In this document: piece after piece, positions 11,791-21,072 of the stretch | Layout: each line of letters begins with the position of its first letter | Position numbering within the stretch: the stretch's first letter is position 1 | DNA from: Tetracladium setigerum | Taxonomy: Eukaryota > Ascomycota > Leotiomycetes > Helotiales | NCBI GenBank assembly: GCA_031472005.1 | Contig: PZJY01000009.1 | Coordinates: 1,488,001 to 1,552,000, forward strand | Length of the DNA stretch: 64,000 bases | Reading direction: 5' to 3' | Program-made: the position numbers and the translations under genes | Notes under the pieces: generated by a model | What the model was told of the DNA's origin: nothing | What the model saw: the letters and a program-made list of their open reading frames with translations, nothing else | Databases searched by the model: none

Positions 11791-13017
11791 ATGCGCCTGC
11801 TACCATGGCTTGCATTCTTTCCCTCTATCGTGCCTGCCCTGGCGATAGAAAAACGCGATGCGGATTTCTACCAGGTGCGCACGAAAATCAATAAGGATAC
11901 GAGTAGTCGGAAAGGGGATCCTAAGGAGTATTTCCGTAAGATATTTGATTTGCGCCGATTTCTGGATAGAATGACTGCTAACTATTCTGGCAGATAAGAG
12001 TGTGTATGTATAATATATTTTTCGAGGGTATACATGAAGTGGAATATGTGCTAATAGGATTTGGTGTGGGAAGATTTAATCCACATTACGATGGCAGGTA
12101 TGTTGCACCTACTGGTCGTTCCTTCTATTGCTATAAATCTTTATGCGGCAAGCTAACAGTCGAGTGGCGCAGATTCGCAGACAAGCACTTGAGCAATGAA
12201 GAACGAAAAGTCGCCGTTTCGAAGCTCATGCAGGCCTATCTTTCCACAATGGCGGATTTGGGGGTGGAAACTTGGTTGATGCATGGGACGCTGTTGGGAT
12301 GGTGGTGGAACAAAAAGGCAAGTCCTTTCAAACCCTATACCGTTTCTCATGTCCGTCAATACACCATTATTAACCATTGGAGAACGACAGATCATGCCAC
12401 AGGATTCCGTAGACGTGCAAACCACCGAGCCGTCCATGCACTTCCTTGCGGCCTACTATAACATGACGATGCACCATTTCAAATCTGGAGATCTCCTCCC
12501 GATATACAGCAGTTACATGCTCGAAATTAACCCGCACTACCTCGAGCGCGAACAAACGGACAAATCGAATGTGATCGATGCGCGGTGGATCGATACGAAT
12601 ACTGGGTTATTCATTGATATCACGACAGCAAGGTATAATTCAACGCATCCACAAGGGAAGGGAATGCTTAGCTGTAAAGATGGGCATGAGTATAGGGTAG
12701 GTTCCTTTTCTGAATTGGAGGGAGAGGAGGGGTTAATGGCTGATCAATTGGCTCCAGGATACTTATATTTTTCCCTTGACGGAGACAACCTTTGAGGGTG
12801 TGCCGGCGAAGATCCCAGTTGCATATCAGCAATTGTTGGAAGCAGAGTATACGCCCGATGCTCTGAGTAATAAAGCATATGGAGGGTTTGTATTCCTTGT
12901 ATTTAAGGGCAAGGACTTACTAACATTGGACCAAGGCATAAATTTGACGACCAGAAGATGGAATGGATTCCAGTCCAGACTTCCCTCGTTCCTTCCCAAC
13001 ATCAAGGAGCAGACTAG
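11791..13017 (+). CDS. Secreted LicD-family protein with altered active-site motif
   Basis: Relative of LicD/Mnn4-type phosphotransferases, which in fungi are linked to mannosylphosphate addition to glycans in the secretory pathway. Seven exons are inferred: 11791-11935, 11994-12003, 12074-12097, 12173-12317, 12391-12696, 12758-12885, 12936-13017; all phases agree. Residues 1-19 form a signal peptide, followed by a KR site. Family blocks: FNPHYDGRFADKHLS (across exons 3/4), TWLMHGTLLGWWWNKK, NVIDARWIDTNTGLFIDIT, TTFEGVPAKIPVAYQQLLE and HKFDDQKMEWIPVQTS. Exon 2 is only 10 nt and intron 4 has a GC donor (12318). The usual PWDxDxDV after the GTLLG block reads PQDSVDV here, losing Trp and one Asp, so activity is doubtful. 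The family is clear; the enzymatic role is inferred. Confidence 0.82.
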
Positions 13018-14070
13018 ATGAGGCGCGCCTGACGGTAAAGGCAAATAAAGGCGACAATAACTCCGGGAACCATGAGTAGAATTCAGAAGGGGGCCCGACC
13101 CGAACTGAAGCTCGTGTGATACTCCGCGACTGGGGCTGAATGACCGGAGAAGAGACATGCGACAATGACGACAACAGAGCCGGGCTCTTCTCCACTGGTT
13201 TGGCCCAGCGGTTAAATTATGCTTTCTTTTGGTGTTATTCAAAGCAGCTTCGATGGTCATCGCCTCCCAAATAGTTCCTGGCGAGGGCTTATCGAAAGAT
13301 CGGGGATGATGCTGTGTGCCGAGTATTCGGTAGAAATATTCACCGAGAGAGTTTGGAAGAGCAGTTCTATCTATCACTGGAAATATGCTGTCAGGACGGA
13401 TCTCACCTTCCTCAACTGCTTTCGAACTCAAGAGCTCTGACTGAGATTGATTATGTGCGATATACACAAGCAGGTTAAATGCTGGCAAATTGACAATCCT
13501 CAAATCTCGATTCTCGGATAGTTGGACCGAGAGTCCAGTTCTATTGAAGCAGGTGTACGAAAACAAGAGCGATATCTTGCAAGCTTGTGCTTCTTGCAGT
13601 CACCTGTAGCTTTTGTGAGTGGAGCCACCACCCAAGATGGAGTTGAGAACTACGAGAAGGATGTCAATCCACTGTTTCTGCTTGAAATGATGCACCACAA
13701 CCTTGGGGTAGTTATTGGGGAGACGAGGGTTTTTGTATTTCTACGTTGTAATTTTCAAATTGTATATAATTGGCAGGGTTGGATGAGGGTATGAATGTGT
13801 ATAACCATATTCTGTAATATTTTCCTTCACTTCTTTAACCTTCAGAATGATCTTTGGTGGACTCTCCTCTCACAAGGAGCAGTGTGAATGGCTGAATCAT
13901 GGAAGAAACCTGTGCCATTCAAACCCAATCACCCTCAGAAGTTCTAATGATAAATCCGAACGACCACAACTCTGCTATATATCATTCAGTTTCTCATTCC
14001 AGTTTCTTCTTCTTTGACGAATTTCATCTGGTCTCCACAGCTAACATTATCCCGGTACCAACCAAGAAAA
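13018..14070. other. Intergenic with an unexplained antisense open frame
   Basis: On the minus strand a frame is open from 13566 down to 12826, running into LicD exons. Part of it (NSLGEYFYRILG, GTIWEAMTIEAALNNT) looks protein-like. Another minus frame has a hydrophobic stretch ending at a stop (13014-13016) that overlaps the LicD stop. I could not join these into a gene with a start codon and good splice sites, so none is called. The final part is the leader of the next gene. Confidence 0.3.
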
Positions 14071-14746
14071 ATGTCTGAGGACAACGATCCCTCCAGTTCC
14101 GGGGCAGGACCCAGCAAAACCTTTACCAACATCTCCCTTCTCAACACCCAAGGAGGAATCCGTGACATCACCAAGACCCCCCGCGGAGTGTATCTCGCCA
14201 AAGACGAAGCTCTACCCCCAGAATCTACCCTTTGGCTACAGCACATAGAAAACAAGCTGCTCTACAGATTTCAGAACCCAGATCTTTTGGAAGAAGCCCT
14301 AGAGACCCCAGGCTCAGGAGTAGTTTGTGTGGGTCAGAGTTGTAGAACCTGTGAGAATGGTAATAAAGGTTTGACGAGAATTGGAGAGGGGGTGTTGAGG
14401 GCGGTGCTGGAAGATGGATGTTATGTGTATAAGTATCACGCACGTACGCGATTTCTTCCCTCTCCACTCAGCTTATCGTATGTGGGCTCAGTTAACACAG
14501 TCAATAGAGGATATAGATCCAACCATTAAAAGCCTCCTTGGCCCCTCGAATCTCGACACCCTCGGCAAAGCCACAGGAATCGAAAAATTTATACGGCCGA
14601 AGGCGCCGCTGAGGGAGAGTGAGGCTAAGAATCCGATTAAGAAGATCCTTGCGAGTCTGGGTGCGGAGAGCAAGAAGAAAGTTGTCGCGCAGGGAGTCAA
14701 GGCGGTGATTGGGCGGTTTATTATGATGGAGGTTTTGAAGAGGTGA
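14071..14746 (+). CDS. Small RNase III-domain-like protein
   Basis: Resembles short fungal proteins that hold a single RNase III fold. Residues 1-45 are a variable leader. LLYRFQNPDLLEEALETPGSG and NKGLTRIGEGVLRAVLEDGCY correspond to RNase III helices, including the signature where active enzymes have GDAVL. The last part (LLGPSNLDTLGKATGIEKFI) matches the family's S-N-x-x-L-x-x-x-G block, and a basic tail follows. The two halves are in different frames with an intron between about 14430 and 14490. A phase-0 choice is donor GTGTAT at 14432 and acceptor CAG before 14493; shorter alternatives exist. The signature Asp is Glu, so nuclease activity is uncertain. ATG at 14071 has AAAAATG context. 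Confidence 0.6.
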
Positions 14747-16550
14747 AGAGGGTGCTTGTCGGGTTGAAGTTAGTGCCTAAGCCGGCTGGAAGTTCATAGT
14801 GAAAAGATTCAGATGAATGGCTATTCTGGGGGACACATTGAAACACTGGAATATTGTATGATAATGTGGAATGGGCGGTTTCAAAAATATAACGAAGGAC
14901 TGGTCGAGAGGTTGCTCAACACCATGTGCTAGTTTTCTTTGCCTGGACGCTGGAAGTTGGAATTTGATGAGCGGTCCTTGAGTTCAATGTCAACAAAAGA
15001 CAATAAAAATGTCCCCTTCCCTTGCTAATCCATACTGGGTGGCCATTCACGATGGACATTGGGCAATTAGCCTCATGTCTAGCGTTTTGGAGTGGCAGCC
15101 TTGTAGCCTTCCGAGCTGCACGAGTATATCAATCTCAATCACATGGCTTTCATGGCTGTTACTGAAAATGCTGTTTCTTGCAGAGCCAAGTATCTTACTG
15201 ACCGGAATTTAATCCAATCAATGAATTGCGTTCAGTAAAGTTGGGGACTTCGAAGCTGATAAGTGGTAGGTAGGTAGGTATCTCGATAAGCTGCTCACTG
15301 CACGTGACGTCTTGGCACAATTGAGCAGCAACGACCTCCCAATCGTATCTCAACAACCACAAGATAATTTGACAATTGCGCATCGTGAATCATCCATATA
15401 TCGCTCTGGAAGTTGGTTGGGAACACTCCGCATGCTAATTGGGGTCGTGGTCGTCTGGAGCAGCCCTTCGTTTGGGAGCCCTCATGGCGCCTCAGACCCC
15501 CAATCTAGGCGACGCAGCCAACGAGAAACGCTAAATGTGCTTCCGAAGGACTCTGAATAGCCTCATATATGGATTTGAAACATCAAATAATGATGGGGGA
15601 CAATGGGGAAATCGTGATGCTTATGGGGCTCCCAGTCGTGGAATGGATTGAGCAAAACCCACCGGATGTTGGCCCATGAACACCTATCAAGCTTTTACAC
15701 CATCTCCAACATCCATCACACAACTTTGAATAATCTGAGGTGGCTACACTGGCCGGTGTTGATCACACAGCAGTATGATGGACAACTATGAAGAAGTCTC
15801 TCGGAGTCTCGTGGAAAACGCTTGGGCCAGGTATCCAACTCCCCGAACTCGCAAAATCATTGAGAAAATCCAACATGATTGAATAAGGTATTTTTCAGAG
15901 AATGGACGAGAGCTGGCTTCAACTGCAAGAGGGATGTGATGACATGTCGCTTAGGCTCCACGAGGGAGGGTGTGCAGCAGGTCGTCAAAATTTCATCCAA
16001 TCAGCCTTCAGGGCCTTCGAGAGCTGCACCTTAAAAGCTGCGACTCCCCCCTTTCACACCATCCTTCTTACACACTCTTTCTTCCTCTTCTCATTCATCC
16101 ATATCTCTACCATAGTCATCAGAAAACTTTTTCAACTTTATTGGAAGAGTCTTCGTCTCTTATGAACACTTATTCACGTGAGCCATCCTCGGTACCCTCG
16201 ATTTGGTCTCATCACTATCTCTGTCGGCGCAGGTGGCCAAGGCACCAACCCAGTCATCCACAATCATCGCCAACTCATCAAGAATACACCATTCATCAAA
16301 CAAAACCATCGATATAAATCGGTTCATCATCTGAAAGTCTTGATATCAATTCGACATCAAGGTTTTGGGTTGACGAGACCGAATCCCAGCTCCCAGGGCC
16401 GTGTCGCTTGACATAACCATAGTCTTCCCCGCTTTCGAGGACCTCAATCTTCCTACCCACCAAAACCCAACGCTCTTCGTGATATCACCGACCTCACCGG
16501 CACCATCCTCTACATCCACACCACGGTTGATTTCACCCACAGCAGAAAAA
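14747..16550. other. Intergenic, nothing recognised apart from a short GTAG repeat
   Basis: The 1.8 kb hold no frame I can name. A GTAG/TAGG microsatellite is at 15265-15280. The last 400-500 bp are C/T-rich and probably the promoter and long leader of the gene at 16551. Confidence 0.5.
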
Positions 16551-17390
16551 ATGTCGCATGCCAAAGAAACACAGAAATCTCAGCTTCCTGCTAGTGATCA
16601 TGGACCACTAAAGTCAGCATTCAAACAAACAAAAGGCCACTCAAGGCGAGTCCACTGGGACCCTGAAGTCATAGACAATGCACATAAAATGCTGCCAAGA
16701 GTGAACTCCGGAGCCAATTGTATACCCTTCCGCCCATCAAAAAGCTCTCTCTCATCGTCGGCATATGACCACTCGATCCATGACAGTACAACAAAGAGCC
16801 CCGAAAATAAAATGCCATCACATCATCATCATCACCAGGCGCAAACAGCAAATACTAGCGCAAGAAGAAAACCTCCACCTCCTCATATAGATCACAAGAC
16901 CACCATCTTTGCCTCTCACCAGGTGGAATCAAGCTCAAGCAGGATTCAAGCTGAGAGCTCTAACGAGCACCGAGTTCCACCTATAGTACCAGATGCACCA
17001 CAGCGTGATGATCATCATCGCTCTCTATCTTCCATGCCGCGCCGGCTTAGAAAATCGAACCACGAACTGCAATACAGCCCGATGCCGCGCCAGCTCAGAA
17101 AATCGAATCATGAGCTGCAACACAGCCCGGAGCCGCCGCCGCCGACCCCAAGACCAGAACGTCTTCCATCACCGGACTTGCCAGAGATTGAACACCGGCC
17201 ATTTTGTGAGTGCTGTAAGACCCAGGCCCATGTCTACCCCCGGACGGGACCAGAATATTTTGACTCTGCGCCAGAGAAGTGGGAGGTTCAGCGTGTGTAT
17301 TGCAGTGATATTTTAAGGCCAAAACTGACTTTCCACAGTAGAAAAGGCGTTCGAGTACATAACAGGCGCGAAAAGCGGGAACAAGGATGA
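16551..17390 (+). CDS. Unrecognised disordered protein with RVxW-type motif and internal repeat
   Basis: Single-exon frame of 279 residues, start AAAAAATG at 16551. I do not recognise a family. It is rich in Ser, Pro, His and Arg and is probably mostly unstructured. Visible elements are SRRVHWDPE near residue 35, which fits the PP1-docking pattern [RK]VxW; a His run (HHHHH) near residue 87; a 16-residue tandem repeat MPRRLRKSNHELQYSP / MPRQLRKSNHELQHSP encoded by two 48-nt units at 17034-17129; a Pro-rich stretch; and a C-terminal CECCKTQAHVYPRTGPEYFD that may be a small folded or metal-binding element. Length, codon pattern and context support a real gene. PP1 binding is inference only. Confidence 0.6.
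   Translation: MSHAKETQKSQLPASDHGPLKSAFKQTKGHSRRVHWDPEVIDNAHKMLPRVNSGANCIPFRPSKSSLSSSAYDHSIHDSTTKSPENKMPSHHHHHQAQTANTSARRKPPPPHIDHKTTIFASHQVESSSSRIQAESSNEHRVPPIVPDAPQRDDHHRSLSSMPRRLRKSNHELQYSPMPRQLRKSNHELQHSPEPPPPTPRPERLPSPDLPEIEHRPFCECCKTQAHVYPRTGPEYFDSAPEKWEVQRVYCSDILRPKLTFHSRKGVRVHNRREKREQG
17034..17129 (+). repeat. Two tandem 48-nt coding units
   Basis: Units 17034-17081 and 17082-17129 differ at a few mostly synonymous or conservative positions. Each encodes 16 residues of the form MPRxLRKSNHELQxSP. This is a recent in-frame duplication. Confidence 0.85.
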
Positions 17391-18104
17391 ACGGTTCCAG
17401 AAGACTGATTCTTGTGGCTGAGGCCGCTCGTTTGTAGTATTTGATGCTTATGGTGTTGATTGGCGTTGTACAATTGTTTGAGATGGCGAAATTTGCTTGG
17501 TTGGGTAGTTTGGCAGGGTCTGATCTTTGAATGCCTGATATTTTTCACACCATACCCCTAATTGTATCAAATCCAACATGAGTGTCTAAGCCTCTCTGCC
17601 TATAACTTCATTGTTTGTAATTGTGTAAATCTCCAACGCGGTGGTGTTATGGTGGTTGTTGGACTAGAATTTGAGTGAGGTTGTTGGCGGGGCGTTGAGC
17701 TAGGCGGCAGCAACGCTGTAGGAATTTCGACGTCAAATTTAGACAGCGTTGGGCATAATTTGGCACGTTCGACCGGGCATTTCCTCTCTAAACCATGCTT
17801 GCTGTGCTCCACGAGCCTGGAATGATTGTAACTGCTGTTGTGGACTCAAGCTGGAGAGTTGAAAGAAGAGATGTCGTTAGCCGATGCCTCCTCGGCTCTC
17901 CAACCTTAGAGGGGGATCCCGGACCAAGATGTTAGTCAGCGACATCCGGTCAAAATCTCCCACCTGATGTGGTGGGGCGCACGCTTCATCATCGGCGATT
18001 TTGGCTGATGCCTTGAACAACTAATATCCTCATCGCAAAGACATTTGTTTTCATACAGAAAAATTTTCCCCCGTTCAATCCAAGATATTGACTCGGTTTT
18101 AATA
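17391..18104. other. Intergenic, nothing recognised
   Basis: 3' flank of the preceding gene and upstream sequence of the 2EXR gene. No coding frame or RNA gene is seen. Confidence 0.55.
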
Positions 18105-19043
18105 ATGTCTAGAGAAGAACTATGTGAGACATTCGTCATTGCCCTCGAAAAAAGCAGGATCACCTGTGACGACAACCTCGCCGAGTGCGAAGGCAAAGAA
18201 TCCGAGGTGTTTACATTCTTCCGACTCCCATTCGAATTAAGGATTCTTTGCTATCAATACCTTGTGCCAAATACAGTGGTCCCGTCATATCCTGTACCTT
18301 CACGCTTTTCCAGCCTCGACATACCCACTGAAATCCGAGATGATAAACAGATTTGCACTCCTGGCATTTTGGGAGTAAGCAAGCAAGTCCACAATGAAAC
18401 TATCGACTTATTCTACGGCTCCGGGCGATTTGAACTGACTCTTGTTAAACGCGGCGGAATGACATTCGACTTTCTCGGCTCTGGCTATTTCTTCGATGAT
18501 GACAATCTTCCGCCTGTCTATTACCTCGTCCGGCACCTCAAATTGACGATAAAAATGAAGGGCCTTCTTAATGACGTGTTGAGAGAGCAAATTTCTCACA
18601 TTTATCGACACTGTTTTATGCATGAGAAGCACAGTGCATTGGAGACACTACAAATTGAATTTCAAGCTCACCACTTGTTTTGGGGAGATCATCTGGGTTC
18701 TTTGGCTGATATCCTAAAAGCATACGTTGAACCTTTGAAAGAGATCCAGGGATTAAGAGCCGTGGCACGATTGCGTGGTATGGGAATGTCTGATGAAGCT
18801 AAGAGAGGTGGAACGACGGAAAGTCCATCTATTGGAAAGCAGGATCAGATCTTAGAGGGGGTCCAGAATGCTTTGGATGAGACCAAGCGCTGGATGCTGT
18901 TGCCAGTACCAGCAACTATACCTGATCAAAAGAGCTCTTTAGAACAGCAATCGCAAACTATGGGCACAGGTATTTATAAGTCCTTGCGCTCGTTATGGAT
19001 GGAGTGGCAACTGATTCTTCAAAAGCCAAACGAACTGGGCTGA
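18105..19043 (+). CDS. 2EXR-domain protein (paralogue of the gene at 54996)
   Basis: Intronless gene for 312 residues; first in-frame ATG is 18105. It has the 2EXR signature: FFRLPFELRILCYQYLVPN at about residues 39-57, then CTPGILGVSKQVHNETIDLF and YGSGRFELTL. These are F-box-like folded proteins greatly expanded in filamentous ascomycetes, with no established biochemical function. The C-terminal half has a conserved HLFWGDHLG ... YVEPLKEIQGLRAV segment and ALDETKRWMLLP. The second copy in this window shares the same blocks in the same order. The family call is firm; function is unknown. Confidence 0.8.
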   Translation: MSREELCETFVIALEKSRITCDDNLAECEGKESEVFTFFRLPFELRILCYQYLVPNTVVPSYPVPSRFSSLDIPTEIRDDKQICTPGILGVSKQVHNETIDLFYGSGRFELTLVKRGGMTFDFLGSGYFFDDDNLPPVYYLVRHLKLTIKMKGLLNDVLREQISHIYRHCFMHEKHSALETLQIEFQAHHLFWGDHLGSLADILKAYVEPLKEIQGLRAVARLRGMGMSDEAKRGGTTESPSIGKQDQILEGVQNALDETKRWMLLPVPATIPDQKSSLEQQSQTMGTGIYKSLRSLWMEWQLILQKPNELG

Positions 19044-19729
19044 TATTCGCCATATCCTTTCGAAATTCGGTCAATTGACTTGATGATCTAGAGCAGTCCG
19101 CTCCTTTTTTCTGGCCAGAGCCCAAAGATTTCAAAATTTGGAGGTACTACTATTATGAGGCAGATTAACAAACACAGGCTGGACAAAAGTCTAAAACTTA
19201 TAACACATCGTGCCACCACCAACTCTTTCTAGTGGAATCAGAGAATAGGAGAAAACTCAAGGCCGTTTGAATAAGGGCCTTCTAGTATTTATGTACTGAG
19301 CATGAAATAATGAGATTGAAACTATTCATTATGAGCTTTTCTTGTTGACTCAAATGCCGCGTCCAAACATCTACAAATTATTAACTTCGAGGTAAGTCTT
19401 ACTGTTGGTAAGACCTTACTATCCATTAAAGCGGTGGCAGCTGGCAGTTTCACCTAAAAGGCGCAAGTGGCCAGGGAGGGCCACTAATTGTATCCCGTAC
19501 CTGTAGCTTTGTCGACAGCCTTGCGAACCTCGTTAACATTTCACGTTCGTTCTAGTTCACTATCGACTGATATTGAAAGCGCCAGCGCAATTCCTCCACC
19601 GATCTTGCTCGGATTATTCTTGATATCTTTGATCTGCGACCTTGATTGCCCTTTACATCAACTGCCGACCAAGACAAAGAGAACCCGCCCCTCCACGGTC
19701 TTTCCATCCGTCATCAAAGAACATCCGCC
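19044..19729. other. Intergenic, nothing recognised
   Basis: Upstream region of the TFIIS gene; the last 200 bp are probably its leader. No coding frame stands out. Confidence 0.55.
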
Positions 19730-20752
19730 ATGGATCAACGAGAGCTTGAAACTAGACTGAAGGCGCTGCAAAAGGCAGTGGGCGAAAAAGACTCTGCCGA
19801 CGGTGTTATTTCGCTCTTGGAGAGTCTCAAGAAGGAGGTCTCGCCAACCGAGGAGCTACTTCGGGTATGTCGCTGTTCTTGCGCATTTCAGTCGCGACTT
19901 TGCAGACGCTCTATTACTCTTGCGCAACAAAGGCTAACTAGCTTAATTTATAGGCAACAAAGGCTGGTATGATTGTTTCTAAGCTAAAAGCAAACCCAAA
20001 CAAGAACGTTGCCAGGCTCGCCTCCGAAATCGTCGCCAAGTGGAAGAAGAGTGTGCAGACCCAACAACAAGCCGCCCAGAAAAAACCCAAGATGGCAGCA
20101 TCGTCTCCAGCACAAGCTACCTCATCCTCAGTACCCGGCGCAGACGCAAAGGGCTTTACGGGCGACAAGTCGAAGAGAAAGTGGGAGACTGAGGGTGTTG
20201 ATACCAAGCGAACTGGCACTCCAACACGCGATGCTTGTGTGGGACTTCTCTATAATGGCCTGGCATACATGTCCGAGGAATCGTCTACACGCTTGATCAT
20301 CAAGGCAATGGAAGTTGAGAAGGCAGCTTTCGACTTCTTCAAGGGCGACAACGCAGAATACCGAGCGAAACTCAGATCCCTCTTCCAAAATATGAAAGCA
20401 GCTTCAAACCGCGAGTTGGCTCCACGAGTTATGTCTGGCGAGATCACACCGGAGCGATTTGTTGCTATGTCACATGAGGAATTGAAGTCGTCGCAACGCC
20501 GTGAGGAAGATGAGAAGTTACACAAGGATAATATGAAGAAGGCTCAGGTCCCCATGGCCGAGAAGAGTATCAGTGATGCGCTGAGATGTGGAAGATGTGG
20601 TCAGAAGAAAGTCAGCTACAGTCAAGCTCAGACTCGCAGTGCAGATGAACCGATGACTACATTTTGTGAATGCACGGTCTGCGGTAATCGCTGGAAGGTA
20701 CGTAATTTCACATCAATGCAGTTTCCACCACTAATTGCTCCAGTTCTCTTGA
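19730..20752 (+). CDS. DST1: Transcription elongation factor TFIIS
   Basis: Nuclear factor that rescues backtracked RNA polymerase II by stimulating transcript cleavage. Exons are 19730-19864, 19954-20697 and 20744-20752; all junctions are phase 0. Domains in order: N-terminal TFIIS N/LW domain (to about residue 80, LKANPNKNVARLASEIVAKWKK), disordered linker, central Pol II-binding domain (RDACVGLLYNGLAYMSEES ... FFKGDNAEYRAKLRSLFQNM ... RVMSGEITPERFVAMSHEEL), and C-terminal zinc ribbon CGRCGQKKVSYSQAQTRSADEP...CECTVCGNRWK with the catalytic RSADEP hairpin and four cysteines. The final exon is just TTC TCT TGA, giving the family-typical WKFS end. Without that splice the frame reads on into unrelated sequence to 20820. 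Confidence 0.95.
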
Positions 20753-21072
20753 ACTATGGTTCTCCTTATAATTTCAATTCTTTGGCACCTTTTATGGATG
20801 GTTTGGGGTTTGGGATTTGATACTAGCATTGCGAGACTCTATTTGAAGTGATGATAAGATAGGTAGGCAGCATTGAGTTTCTTGCACCATTGTATTCGAA
20901 GCTTCTTAGTATTAACATACCAGTTGGGCATTGAACTTGCAGAGACCTGGTGACCACCATATCTGGTGTCGCCTACCTAGCCTAGAAGCATAGAATCGTC
21001 TCAGAAGGATAAATGATAAAAATCGAACAGCCCTGAGCCGCTGTGGTTCCTGACTGATGTGAAAATATTTTA
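20753..21072. other. Convergent 3' flank, nothing recognised
   Basis: Short spacer between the TFIIS gene and the convergent cysteine synthase gene. No feature is seen. Confidence 0.6.
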
